A stretch of DNA of 64,000 nucleotides from Ancylobacter sp. TS-1. Lineage in GTDB: Bacteria > Pseudomonadota > Alphaproteobacteria > Rhizobiales > Xanthobacteraceae. A model generated the notes under the pieces. The model had not been told where the DNA came from, ran no database searches, and saw only the letters and a program-made list of their open reading frames with translations. Shown piece by piece: positions 30,815-39,320 of the stretch (position 1 is the first letter of the stretch; every line of letters starts with the position of its first letter). Location: contig NZ_CP045144.1 in the NCBI RefSeq assembly GCF_009223885.1, positions 1,364,001 through 1,428,000 of the forward strand, written 5' to 3'. The translations under genes were made by a program, and so were the position numbers.

Positions 30815-31807
30815 ATGCGCGACGAATGGATTTCCTTCACCGACATTGAGCGAATGGGCCCGGAACTGTTGCGCGAACGCATCAGTGAGGCGCCCGCGAC
30901 GGCCGCCCGCTGGATCGAGGCGGCGGCGCTCAACGGGCTGGTCAACGCGCAGATCGCCTGGGGGCAGATGCTGGTCGACGGCCACGGCGTCCCGCGCGAC
31001 CCGGAGGCTGGGCTGCGCTGGTTTCGCGTCGCCGCGGATTCGGGCAGCGCGGACGGCATCAACATGGTCGGGCGCTGCCACGAACTCGGCTGGGGGACTC
31101 CGGCCGACCCCGCCGAGGCGGCCCGGCACTACCGCCGGGCGGCGGAGGCTGGCCATGCCTGGGCGCCGTTCAACCTCGCCACGCTGCTGCTTCACGGCAG
31201 CGGGGTCGCTCCCGACCGCCGCGAGGCGCTCGGCTGGTATCTGCGCGCGGCGCGCCGGGGCAACGCCAAGGCGATGTCGATGGTCGGCCGCTATCTGGAA
31301 CTCGGCTGGGACCGCCCCGCCCGCCCGGCGGCGGCGCTGCGCTGGTACGCGAGGGGCGCGGCCGGCGAGGACTATCGCGGCCTGTTCGACCATGCCCGCC
31401 TCACGCTGGAACTGACCGGCCGGCTTGACCACGCCCGCGAGGGCTTCGCCCGCGCCATCGGCTGCGGCGTGCCCGCCTTCTGCCGCAACGTCGCCGACGC
31501 CCTGCGCGCGGCCCCCTACCCGGAACTGCACCGCCTCGCCCTGCGCGCGCTCGAACGCGCGGCGGAAAGCGGCGAGCCGGCCGACCTGCGCCGCTACGCC
31601 GCCGCGCTGGCCGAAGGGCTCGGCGGCCTTCCCGACCCGGACGGTGCGGCCGCAGCCTTCCGGCGCGCCCGGGAGGCCGAGCAGGCCCTGCTGCTGCCAC
31701 GGGCCGGACCGCGCGATCCGGCGCGCCGGCCGCCGCGCCCGCGCGGCTTTGCCGCCCGGTTGCTGCGGCGCCTGCGTCCGGCCGCCCTGCCGCGCCGCCG
31801 ATCCTGA
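30815..31807 (+). CDS. Sel1-repeat protein linked to siderophore receptor
   Basis: A 330-residue alpha-solenoid protein without signal peptide. At least four Sel1 units are visible (AQIAWGQMLVDGHGVPRDPE, GMNMVGRCHELGWG-like unit near residue 85, APFNLATLLLHGSGVAPDR, AMSMVGRYLELGWDRP), each with the usual A/G-rich turn and W-[FY]-R-x-A-A helix. A basic, Pro-rich tail closes the protein. A Sel1/TPR gene accompanies piuA-piuC in Pseudomonas as well, so a shared iron-related role is likely though undefined. The ATG at 30815 (MRDEWISF) is preferred to an upstream non-conserved extension; its ribosome binding site is weak. Confidence 0.82.
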   Translation: MRDEWISFTDIERMGPELLRERISEAPATAARWIEAAALNGLVNAQIAWGQMLVDGHGVPRDPEAGLRWFRVAADSGSADGINMVGRCHELGWGTPADPAEAARHYRRAAEAGHAWAPFNLATLLLHGSGVAPDRREALGWYLRAARRGNAKAMSMVGRYLELGWDRPARPAAALRWYARGAAGEDYRGLFDHARLTLELTGRLDHAREGFARAIGCGVPAFCRNVADALRAAPYPELHRLALRALERAAESGEPADLRRYAAALAEGLGGLPDPDGAAAAFRRAREAEQALLLPRAGPRDPARRPPRPRGFAARLLRRLRPAALPRRRS

Positions 31808-32022
31808 CGCTTTTCAAAACGCCGTGACCGCCACGCCGGCGGCCACGGCCCCGGTACCACCGACACGACCGCATCCTACCGCCGGCCGGCATCCAGCCCA
31901 ATTTTCGCGCCGAACCCGCCGATGCCCCCTCTCCGCCGCTGAAACTCTGGGCAGGCCCGTCGCTTGTGCCCAAGGCGCCAGGCGATTGTGTCGACGCCGG
32001 CCTTCAACTGGAGAGCGTTGCA

Positions 32023-33162
32023 ATGTGGAAGACTGAAAAGAATGGACGAGGAGCCGCCCTGATCGGTACGGGCCTTCTCGCGGCATCCCTCGTGATGACG
32101 ACGGCGGCCGACGCCCGGCCCGGCTCGCGCGGGGGAGCGGGCGGCGGCATCGGCGGAGCCCTCGGTGGCATCGGTCGTGCGGCCGGCGACACTGTGTCGG
32201 GCATCGGCCGCGCGGCCGGCGGTGCGCTGTCGGGCACGGGCGAGTCGCTCGGCGGCGTCGGTGCGGCCGGCGGTGCCGTGTCGGGCGTCGGAAGTGCGGT
32301 GTCGAGCGTCGGGCGCTCCGTCGGCGACATCGGCACGGCGGCCGGCGACGGCGTGACCGGCGCCACTGCCGGGCTCGGCTCGGCGGTCGGTTCGACGCTG
32401 GGCACGGTCGGCACCATCACGCGCGACACTATGCGCGGCGACGCCACCACCTCCGTCACCGGCCGCGCGCCGGTCGCGGCGAATGTCGCCGGCATCCAGA
32501 TCGACCTGCTGCGCCGGCGCGCGCCGGTCGCCATCGGCCGCAGCACCAGCGGCAACATCGCCGACGTCAACGCCCGGCTGCTCGGCACGCGCGGCGTGGC
32601 GGCCGACGTGGCGGCCGACGTGGCGGTCGGCTCGACGCGCCAGCGCGCCCTCGGCGCCGATGCGCAGGCGCGGCTGGGCGGCGCGCGCGGCATCACCACC
32701 AACGTCGACGCCACCGTCGCCGACCGGCGCCCGGCCTCCCGCAGCCTCGTCAATGCGAATGTCGGGCTGACGGCACTCGGTACGACCGGCCTCACCAGCG
32801 ACACCCGCGCCGTGGTCGGTGGCACGCAGGCGGCCGACATCGACAGCACCACCACTCTCGGCGGCCTGAACACCGCCGCGCGCGTCGATGTCGGCGGTGC
32901 CAGCACCGCCTCGGCGGCTGTCGGCATCGGCCTCGGCAGCCCCGGCTCTCCCGCCGACCCCGGCGATCCCGGGAGTCCCGGCGGCCCGGGCACAGGTCCG
33001 GGCGTCACCCCCGGCACTTCGGCCGGCAACAGCGCCGCCGCGCCCGGCAGCCGCACCGGCGACATGGCGGCGAAGAAGGTGCGCTGCGTGGGCGTGCTGT
33101 CCGAGCCGCGCGCCTATGATTCAGGCATCGTCGCTCTGTGCCGCGACCTCGTCGGCGGCTGA
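32023..33162 (+). CDS. Gly/Ala-rich repetitive exported protein, unknown
   Basis: A 379-residue protein with a signal-peptide-like start (GAALIGTGLLAASLVMTTAADA). Residues 35-130 are a low-complexity array built on G-[IV]-G-x-A-x-G units (GIGRAAGGALSGTGESLGG). Residues 150-300 hold longer imperfect repeats around ADVNARL / ANVGLTALG. A short collagen-like GSPGSPADPGDPGSPGGPG segment follows (about 307-330). The end is a compact Cys-containing motif, KVRCVGVLSEPRAYDSGIVALCRDL, that looks like a small folded or anchoring unit. Probably extracytoplasmic. No function can be assigned. GGAG lies 9-10 nt before the ATG at 32023. Confidence 0.7.
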   Translation: MWKTEKNGRGAALIGTGLLAASLVMTTAADARPGSRGGAGGGIGGALGGIGRAAGDTVSGIGRAAGGALSGTGESLGGVGAAGGAVSGVGSAVSSVGRSVGDIGTAAGDGVTGATAGLGSAVGSTLGTVGTITRDTMRGDATTSVTGRAPVAANVAGIQIDLLRRRAPVAIGRSTSGNIADVNARLLGTRGVAADVAADVAVGSTRQRALGADAQARLGGARGITTNVDATVADRRPASRSLVNANVGLTALGTTGLTSDTRAVVGGTQAADIDSTTTLGGLNTAARVDVGGASTASAAVGIGLGSPGSPADPGDPGSPGGPGTGPGVTPGTSAGNSAAAPGSRTGDMAAKKVRCVGVLSEPRAYDSGIVALCRDLVGG

Positions 33163-33360
33163 TCCCCGCCCACAACGCCGTCCCGGTCCCGCGCCGGGGC
33201 GGCGCTCGGCGGGCAGTTGGGGCCGCGCCGCGATATCGTGCGGCGCGTGCGCGCGTTGCGGTAAGAACGCCTCCCCCAAAGGAACGTCTTCGCATCGTCC
33301 GAATTGCAGGGAAGTATCCTGCATGCCGCCGATTCCGGCGGTCTCATCCCCAAGGCCCCG

Positions 33361-34260
33361 ATGCGCCACCTTCTGGTTCTGCTGAATGCCCGCGCCGGTA
33401 CGCTTCTCGACCGGAACGCCGAGGAGGTGCGCCACCTTGTCGGGCAGACGCTGGAGGGCGAAGGCCGCAAGGTCGAGGTGCACCTGCTCAGCGGCAGGAA
33501 CCTCGTGCGCGCCATCCGTGAATCCGGGCGCGGCCCGCACGACACGGTGATCGTCGGCGGAGGCGACGGCAGCGTGAGTCTGGCGGCGCGCAGTCTTGAG
33601 GGTACCGACAAGGTGCTCGGCATCCTGCCGCTCGGCACGCTCAACCTGCTCGCCCGCGATCTCGGCATGCCGACCGGGCTCGACAAGGCGCTGGCCGCCC
33701 TCGACGCGGCCGAGGAGCAGACGATCGACCTCGCCGCGCTCAGCGGGCGCCCCTTCCACACCATCTCCGGCATGGGCTTCTTCAGCCAGATGGCGCGCGC
33801 CCGCGAAACGGCGCGCAAATGGAAGCTCTGGCGCTTCCTCGCCGTCGCCATCGCCGCCGTCTATGCGCTGCGCCGCAGCGGCCGCTTCGACCTCGACGTG
33901 ACCGTCGACGGCACCGAGCACCGTTTCCGCGCCTTCGCCGCGCTGCTGTCGGTGAACCGCTTCAGCGGCCCCGGCTGGCGGCGCGGCCGGCTCGACGAGG
34001 GCGTGCTGGAACTCCACGTCGCCGAGGATCGCGGCGCCCTCGCGCTGCTCAGGGCCGGAGCCGACATGGTGACGGACAGCTGGCGCGGCAATCCGGGCAT
34101 CGTCAGCCTGACCGGCCGGCACATCGTGCTGCGCCGACCGAACCGCAACCGCGTCTGGGTCTCGACCGATGGCGAGCTGGGCCGCGAGGCCATCCCGCTC
34201 GACTACCGGATCATGCCCGGGGCTCTGAAGGTGCTGGTTCCGCCCCGCCCGCCGGCGTGA
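33361..34260 (+). CDS. Diacylglycerol kinase-family lipid kinase
   Basis: A 299-residue DAGK-catalytic-domain protein (YegS/LCB5 type). It opens RHLLVLLNARAGTLL and has the nucleotide-binding VIVGGGDGSVSLAARSL and the substrate-region LGILPLGTLNLLARDLGMP. A C-terminal beta-sandwich domain ends in VSTDGELGREAIPLDYRI with the conserved D-G-E. It phosphorylates a lipid such as diacylglycerol at the inner membrane; the actual lipid is unknown. Start at 33361 gives the family N-terminus. It follows the Gly-rich protein gene after about 200 bp. Confidence 0.9.
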   Translation: MRHLLVLLNARAGTLLDRNAEEVRHLVGQTLEGEGRKVEVHLLSGRNLVRAIRESGRGPHDTVIVGGGDGSVSLAARSLEGTDKVLGILPLGTLNLLARDLGMPTGLDKALAALDAAEEQTIDLAALSGRPFHTISGMGFFSQMARARETARKWKLWRFLAVAIAAVYALRRSGRFDLDVTVDGTEHRFRAFAALLSVNRFSGPGWRRGRLDEGVLELHVAEDRGALALLRAGADMVTDSWRGNPGIVSLTGRHIVLRRPNRNRVWVSTDGELGREAIPLDYRIMPGALKVLVPPRPPA

Positions 34261-34269
34261 GGCGCGCGG

Positions 34270-34995
34270 TCAGCGCGGCTCGATCTCGTAGGTGATGGTG
34301 ACACCGGCGCGCAGCAGCGTCTCGCCGGCCTCCACCGGCACCGAATCCGCCTTCATCATCGCCGGCGCGGCGGCGAACTGGCGCACCATCGGGCGGGCGC
34401 CGCCATCGGCGGAGACGGAAACCACGCGCACCAGCCGCACCCCGCTCGCCTCGGCGATGATCTCGGCCTGATGGCGGGCATCCTTCACCGCCGCGACACG
34501 GGCGGCGTCTTCCAGCTTGCCCGGTTCGGCGATGTCGAAGGCGATGCCGCCGATCTGGTTGGCGCCCTTGGTGACGAGCTGGTCCAGCAGGTCGCCGAGC
34601 TTCGACAGGTCGCGCACCCGGACGGTGACCCCGTTGCTGACCTGATAGCCGACGATGCGCGGGGCATCGCCGCTGTCCTTCTTCGGCGGGGCGTAGCTGG
34701 GCTGCACCGAGAAGCCGGAGGTGGAGATGTCGCGCGGCTCGATGCCGGCCGCCTTGATCGCCTCGATCACCGCCGCGACCGCCGAGGAATTGGCGTCGAG
34801 CGCCTCGCGGGCCGTCTTGGCCTCGCTCACCACGCCGGAGGACAGCGTCGCCATGTCCGGCGCGGCGCTCGCCGTTCCCTCGCCGCTCACGGTGAGCGTG
34901 GTGCGGCGGGCGCTCGCGGACATGTCCTGCGCGGCAAGCGGCGACAGGCCCGAGAGGAGCAGGACGGCGCACAGGGAGGCGCGGATGAGCTTCAT
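34270..34995 (-). CDS. SIMPL (DUF541) periplasmic protein
   Basis: A 241-residue protein with a signal peptide (MKLIRASLCAVLLLSGLSPLAAQ). The mature part is a SIMPL domain: TLTVSGEGTASAAPDMATLSSGVVSEAKTA, SGFSVQPSYAPP, IVGYQVSNGVTVRVRDL and a C-terminal ITYEIEP. BP26/Omp28 of Brucella is a well-known member that forms ring-shaped oligomers in the periplasm. Role unknown. Convergent with the lipid kinase gene, 9 bp apart. Confidence 0.9.
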   Translation of the reverse strand: MKLIRASLCAVLLLSGLSPLAAQDMSASARRTTLTVSGEGTASAAPDMATLSSGVVSEAKTAREALDANSSAVAAVIEAIKAAGIEPRDISTSGFSVQPSYAPPKKDSGDAPRIVGYQVSNGVTVRVRDLSKLGDLLDQLVTKGANQIGGIAFDIAEPGKLEDAARVAAVKDARHQAEIIAEASGVRLVRVVSVSADGGARPMVRQFAAAPAMMKADSVPVEAGETLLRAGVTITYEIEPR

Positions 34996-35253
34996 GACTA
35001 TCTTCCTTGAACCAGCCGGGTGACGAAGCGGCAGCGCCCGACACCACTTCGGGAAGGCGGCGGCATTGCGGCGGCGGCGCCCCGCATGCACCGCCCTCAC
35101 GCGGAAATGGCCGCCGCGCCCGCCATCGGGCCTGCGGGGCGGCGCGGAACTGGACGGACGGCAGAGGTGGACGACGCGCCCATGCCGGTTGGCGCGGTGG
35201 CAACCATTTGCTAGCTTCCGCCCGCCCGCCGCCGCCTCGGCGCGCGCCGGAAC

Positions 35254-35329
35254 GGGCCTGTAGCTCAATGGTTAGAGCCGACCGCTCATAACGGTCTGGT
35301 TGCAGGTTCGAGTCCTGCCGGGCCCACCA
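35254..35329 (+). tRNA. tRNA with CAU anticodon (Ile2 or elongator Met)
   Basis: A complete 76-nt cloverleaf including the encoded CCA: acceptor GGGCCTG/CGGGCCC (one T-G pair), D arm GCTC/GAGC, anticodon stem GACCG/CGGTC with loop CTCATAA (CAT at 35287-35289), 5-nt variable loop, T arm GCAGG-TTCGAGT-CCTGC. The CAT anticodon allows elongator Met or the lysidine-modified Ile2. The GC-rich acceptor and AATGGTTA D-loop resemble Ile2, so I lean to that. Initiator tRNA is excluded by the paired 1-72 position (G-C) and the anticodon stem lacking three G-C pairs at the loop. Confidence 0.95.
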
Positions 35330-35376
35330 TTCCTCGAAGCCGCCGGGCTCGCCCGGCGCCGCAAGGGAGACGCCGG

Positions 35377-35682
35377 ATGCGTGCCCTTCTCCTCGCCGTT
35401 GCCCTTCTCCTTGCCGCTCTCCTGCTGCCTCTGACAGCGCCGTCGATGGCGCAGGCGCGGCCGGATTCGCTGGCGACGCGCTGCGCCGACCTGCAGGCGC
35501 TGGTGCGGCGCGAAGGGGCCGTCGTCATCGGCACCGGGCCGAATCTCTATGACCGCTTCGTTGCCGATCCCGGCTACTGCGCCTCGCAGCGCTCGGAGCC
35601 GGCCTGGCTCCCCGCGCGCGATGTGAAGCAGTGCCTCGTCGGCCAGCGCTGCCGCGAGCGGCGCATCAGGTTCCGCGGCTGA
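35377..35682 (+). CDS. Small exported Cys-containing protein, unknown
   Basis: A 101-residue protein with a long signal peptide (MRALLLAVALLLAALLLPLTAPSMAQA). The mature part of about 75 residues has four Cys (in RCADL, YCASQ, KQCLV and QRCRER), suggesting two disulfides, and a GTGPNLYDRFVADPGYC segment. A similar small-protein pattern occurs in other alphaproteobacteria. GGAG lies 8 nt before the ATG. It starts 47 bp after the tRNA and overlaps nothing. Function unknown. Confidence 0.75.
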   Translation: MRALLLAVALLLAALLLPLTAPSMAQARPDSLATRCADLQALVRREGAVVIGTGPNLYDRFVADPGYCASQRSEPAWLPARDVKQCLVGQRCRERRIRFRG

Positions 35683-35712
35683 GCGGCGCCACGCCGTGCA
35701 GCGGGAAGAAGC

Positions 35713-36336
35713 TCATTCGGGCGGCATCATCGGCCCGCCGGTCGCTTCCGCCCGCCGGAAGGCCGGGCGCGCCGTGAGGCGTTCGAGATAGGCCGGCAGG
35801 GCGGGATGGCCGCCGAGCAGGCCGGTGCGCGCGGCCACCTCGATCAGGTAGCACATCTGGATGTCGGCCAGCGTCAGCGCCTCGCCCATCAGATAGGGGC
35901 GATCGGCGAGGCGGGCGGCGATGTGGTCGAGCGTGGCGGCCAGCGTCGGGGCGATAAAGGCCCGAAGCGCCTCGCTCATGCCGCCGGTGATGGCGCCGAT
36001 GCGCATGGTCATGATCGGGAAGGCCGCCGTGCTCTCGGCATAATGCAGCCATTCCTCGTGGAGGTAATGCCCGGCGGTGCCCGGCGGCGGCGCGAGGCGG
36101 CCCTCGCCATAGCGGTCGTTGATGTAGGTGAGGATGACGGCGGATTCGGCGAGCACGAGATTGCCGTCGACGATCACCGGCGCCTTGCCGAGCGGATGCA
36201 CCGCACGCAGCGCGGCCGGCGCCTTGAAGCGCGCGTCGCGCTCGTGGCGCACCAGCTCGTATTCGAGGCCGAGTTCCTCCATCAGCCAGAGGATCCGGCT
36301 CGAGCGCGAGAAGCTCAGATGGTGCAGCGTGATCAC
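35713..36336 (-). CDS. Glutathione S-transferase family protein
   Basis: A 207-residue GST. It opens ITLHHLSFSRSSRILWLMEELG, a Ser-containing active-site region, with the glutathione-binding HPLGKAPVIVDGNLVLAESAVILTYI and the C-terminal domain motif YLMGEALTLADIQMCYLIEVA. It resembles the beta/MAAI-like GST group used in detoxification. The start is a GTG at 36336 with GGGGAG 8 nt upstream; upstream in-frame residues are not conserved. Convergent with the small exported protein gene. Confidence 0.9.
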   Translation of the reverse strand: MITLHHLSFSRSSRILWLMEELGLEYELVRHERDARFKAPAALRAVHPLGKAPVIVDGNLVLAESAVILTYINDRYGEGRLAPPPGTAGHYLHEEWLHYAESTAAFPIMTMRIGAITGGMSEALRAFIAPTLAATLDHIAARLADRPYLMGEALTLADIQMCYLIEVAARTGLLGGHPALPAYLERLTARPAFRRAEATGGPMMPPE

Positions 36337-36533
36337 GGCGCGTCTCCCCCGGGGCCCGGTCGCGGCCCCTCGCGGGCTCCAGAAGAAGACGTCGGCACCG
36401 GCTTGGCAAGCGGCCTGGCGAGCGGCTCGCCGCAGGGCCGGCCACCGCATCCGCGCCGCCGGAAATCGTCCGAAACGGTTGCGCGGAAAGGAGGCGAGGC
36501 GCATAAGCGCGGCAAATAGTCTGGAGGAATTCC

Positions 36534-38366
36534 ATGCCCGCCTATCGCTCACGCACCACGACCCATGGCCGCAACATGGCCGGCGCGCGCGGCCTCTGGC
36601 GCGCTACCGGCATGAAGGATGGCGACTTCGGCAAGCCGATCATCGCCGTAGTCAACTCGTTCACCCAGTTCGTGCCGGGCCATGTCCACCTGAAGGACCT
36701 CGGCCAGTTGGTGGCGCGCGAGATCGAGGCGGCGGGCGGCGTCGCCAAGGAGTTCAACACCATCGCGGTCGATGACGGCATCGCCATGGGCCATGACGGC
36801 ATGCTCTATTCGCTGCCCTCGCGCGAGCTGATCGCCGACAGCGTGGAGTACATGGTCAACGCCCACTGCGCCGACGCCATGGTCTGCATCTCCAATTGCG
36901 ACAAGATCACCCCCGGCATGCTGATGGCGTCGCTGCGCCTCAACATCCCGACCGTGTTCGTCTCCGGCGGCCCGATGGAGGCCGGCAAGGTGGTGCTGGG
37001 CGGCAAGACCCGGGCGCTCGACCTCGTCGACGCCATGGTCGCCGCCGCCGACGACCGCATCTCGGAAGAAGACGTCGCGGTGATCGAGCGTTCGGCCTGC
37101 CCGACCTGCGGCTCCTGCTCGGGCATGTTCACCGCCAATTCGATGAACTGCCTCACCGAGGCGCTGGGCCTGTCGCTGCCGGGCAACGGCTCGACGCTTG
37201 CCACCCATTCCGACCGCAAGCGGCTGTTCGTCGAGGCCGGCCATACGATCGTCGACCTCGCGCGGCGCTATTACGAGCAGGACGACGCCAGCATCCTGCC
37301 GCGCTCGGTGGCCAGCTTCGAAGCCTTCGAGAACGCGATGACGCTCGACATCGCCATGGGCGGCTCGACCAACACGGTGCTGCACCTGCTGGCCGCTGCG
37401 CATGAGGGCGAGGTGCCCTTCACCATGGCCGATATCGACCGGCTCTCGCGCCGGGTGCCGGTGCTGTGCAAGGTCGCCCCGGCGGTGCCGGACGTGCATG
37501 TGGAGGACGTCCACCACGCCGGCGGCATCATGGGCATTCTCGGCGAGCTGGACCGCGCCGGCCTGCTCGACACCTCCGTCAGCACCATCCACGCCCCGAC
37601 GCTCGCCATGGCGCTGGAGCACTGGGACGTGAAGCGCAACGCCAGCGAGGCGGTGCACGAATTCTTCCGCGCCGCGCCCGGCGGCGTGCCGACGCAGGTC
37701 GCCTTCAGCCAGTCCGCCCGCTACGACGACGTGGACCTCGACCGCGCGAAGGGCGTGATCCGCGACTATGAGCACGCCTTCTCCCGGGATGGCGGCCTCG
37801 CCGTGCTCTACGGCAATCTCGCCGAGGATGGCTGCATCGTGAAGACGGCGGGCGTCGACGAGAGCATCCTGAAGTTCACCGGCACCGCCACCGTGTTCGA
37901 GAGCCAGGACGACGCGGTGTCCGGCATCCTCGGCAACCGGGTGAAGCCGGGCCAGATCGTGCTCATCCGCTATGAGGGGCCGCGCGGCGGGCCGGGCATG
38001 CAGGAAATGCTCTACCCGACCAGCTACCTCAAGTCGAAGGGCCTCGGGAAAGCCTGCGCGCTGATCACCGACGGGCGCTTCTCCGGCGGCTCCTCGGGCC
38101 TGTCCATCGGCCATGTCTCGCCGGAAGCGGCCGAGGGCGGCACGATCGGGCTGGTGCGCGAGGGCGACACGATCGAGATCGACATCCCCAACCGGCGCAT
38201 CCATCTCGCGGTCGACGACGCCGAGTTGGCCGCCCGCCGCGAGGAGCAGGAAGCGCATGGCTGGACGCCGGCGGCGCCGCGCAAGCGCAACGTCACCACC
38301 GCGCTGCGCGCCTATGCGGCACTCGCCACCAGCGCCGCCAAGGGCGCGGTGCGTCAGGTGCCCTGA
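36534..38366 (+). CDS. ilvD: Dihydroxy-acid dehydratase
   Basis: A 610-residue IlvD that dehydrates 2,3-dihydroxy-acids in valine, isoleucine and coenzyme A precursor synthesis. Iron-sulfur ligands are in [12 protein letters not shown] and [19 protein letters not shown]; the substrate/Mg loop and the C-terminal [23 protein letters not shown] are intact. GGAGG lies 7 nt before the ATG at 36534. It is a stand-alone gene, 197 bp from a divergent GST. Confidence 0.98.
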   Translation: MPAYRSRTTTHGRNMAGARGLWRATGMKDGDFGKPIIAVVNSFTQFVPGHVHLKDLGQLVAREIEAAGGVAKEFNTIAVDDGIAMGHDGMLYSLPSRELIADSVEYMVNAHCADAMVCISNCDKITPGMLMASLRLNIPTVFVSGGPMEAGKVVLGGKTRALDLVDAMVAAADDRISEEDVAVIERSACPTCGSCSGMFTANSMNCLTEALGLSLPGNGSTLATHSDRKRLFVEAGHTIVDLARRYYEQDDASILPRSVASFEAFENAMTLDIAMGGSTNTVLHLLAAAHEGEVPFTMADIDRLSRRVPVLCKVAPAVPDVHVEDVHHAGGIMGILGELDRAGLLDTSVSTIHAPTLAMALEHWDVKRNASEAVHEFFRAAPGGVPTQVAFSQSARYDDVDLDRAKGVIRDYEHAFSRDGGLAVLYGNLAEDGCIVKTAGVDESILKFTGTATVFESQDDAVSGILGNRVKPGQIVLIRYEGPRGGPGMQEMLYPTSYLKSKGLGKACALITDGRFSGGSSGLSIGHVSPEAAEGGTIGLVREGDTIEIDIPNRRIHLAVDDAELAARREEQEAHGWTPAAPRKRNVTTALRAYAALATSAAKGAVRQVP

Positions 38367-38447
38367 ACGAGCGTCCGGAAGGGCGAGGCCTCGCCCCGCC
38401 CTTCCCCCATCGGCTGGGTCAGCCCTCATCCACCAACGGAGGCGATC

Positions 38448-38753
38448 ATGGCCGACGAAGACGATGCCTATGTCTATGACGAAGCGACCGGCGAATGGCG
38501 CCCTGCCTCGGAGATGCTGGCGGCCCGCGCCGGCGTCGTCGAGGTGCGCGACGCCTCCGGCAACCTGCTCGCGGACGGGGATTCCGTGGTCCTCGTCAAG
38601 GACCTCAAGGTCAAGGGCGCCGGCCAGACCCTCAAGCAGGGCACGGTGATCAAGACCATCCGCCTCACCGACAACCCGGAAGAGATCGACTGCCGCTATG
38701 AGGGCATCAAGGGCCTCGTGCTGCGCACCGAATTCGTGCGCAAGCGCGGCTAG
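38448..38753 (+). CDS. PhnA-domain protein (YjdM-like), no zinc ribbon
   Basis: A 101-residue protein whose C-terminal two thirds match the PhnA/YjdM domain: NLLADGDSVVLVKDLKVKGAGQTLKQGTVIKTIRLT followed by IDCRYEGIKGLVLRTEFVRKR. The N-terminal Cys4 zinc ribbon of the E. coli protein is absent; a short acidic YVYDEATGEWRPASE replaces it. Despite the 'alkylphosphonate' label of the family, the function is not established. GGAGG lies 7 nt before the ATG. Confidence 0.87.
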   Translation: MADEDDAYVYDEATGEWRPASEMLAARAGVVEVRDASGNLLADGDSVVLVKDLKVKGAGQTLKQGTVIKTIRLTDNPEEIDCRYEGIKGLVLRTEFVRKRG

Positions 38754-38861
38754 GACGCCGGAAATATCCGCGCGTCGCCCCGCCGCCCGGCTCGGCGGCG
38801 CGCCGGTTCCATGGTAGCGTCCAGCGGACCCGCGCCGGGTCCTCCTTTCGCGAGTTCACCG

Positions 38862-39146
38862 ATGAAGAAGCTCATCCTGGCCGTCGCTTTCGCCTGCCTT
38901 CCCCTCACCGCCATGGCGGACAAGATCGACCTCTCAACGACCACCTGCGGGCAGTTCCTCGAGAGCGACAAGACCGAGATCATGCTGACGCTGGCCTGGC
39001 TCGACGCCTACTACAAGGACGTCGACGCGCCGCCGGTGATCGACACCGACAAGTTCGTCGAGAATGCCGGCAAGCTCGGCGAGTACTGCGCCGCCAATCC
39101 GAGCATCGGGCTGATCACCGCGACGGACGAACTGTTCGGCGACTGA
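38862..39146 (+). CDS. HdeA-like periplasmic protein
   Basis: A 94-residue protein with a signal peptide (KKLILAVAFACLPLTAMA) and a mature part with two Cys (TTTCGQFL and GEYCAAN) spaced as in HdeA/HdeB acid-stress chaperones, in a helical context (IMLTLAWLDAYYKD). HdeA-family proteins protect periplasmic proteins at low pH; that role here is inferred from the fold family only. A terminator follows. Confidence 0.8.
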   Translation: MKKLILAVAFACLPLTAMADKIDLSTTTCGQFLESDKTEIMLTLAWLDAYYKDVDAPPVIDTDKFVENAGKLGEYCAANPSIGLITATDELFGD

Positions 39147-39196
39147 GACGACGGCGCCCGGCGCCGCCCCCCTGCCCGCCGCACCGATGCCTCGAA

Positions 39197-39220
39197 GGCC
39201 GCCCCACGGGGCGGCCTTTT
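39197..39220 (+). terminator. Intrinsic terminator after the HdeA-like gene
   Basis: GGCCGCCCC (39197-39205) and GGGGCGGCC (39208-39216) form a GC-rich stem with a very tight loop, followed by four T. It lies 50 bp after the hdeA-like stop. Confidence 0.7.
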
Positions 39221-39320
39221 CGCGTGAGGCGCGGTGCCTGGCCCCGCCGGGCGCGGTTGCGAACAAAACGCGAAACGTGCTCTCTGGAGGCGTGATCCGC
39301 CCCCGGGGATTCGTCCGCCC

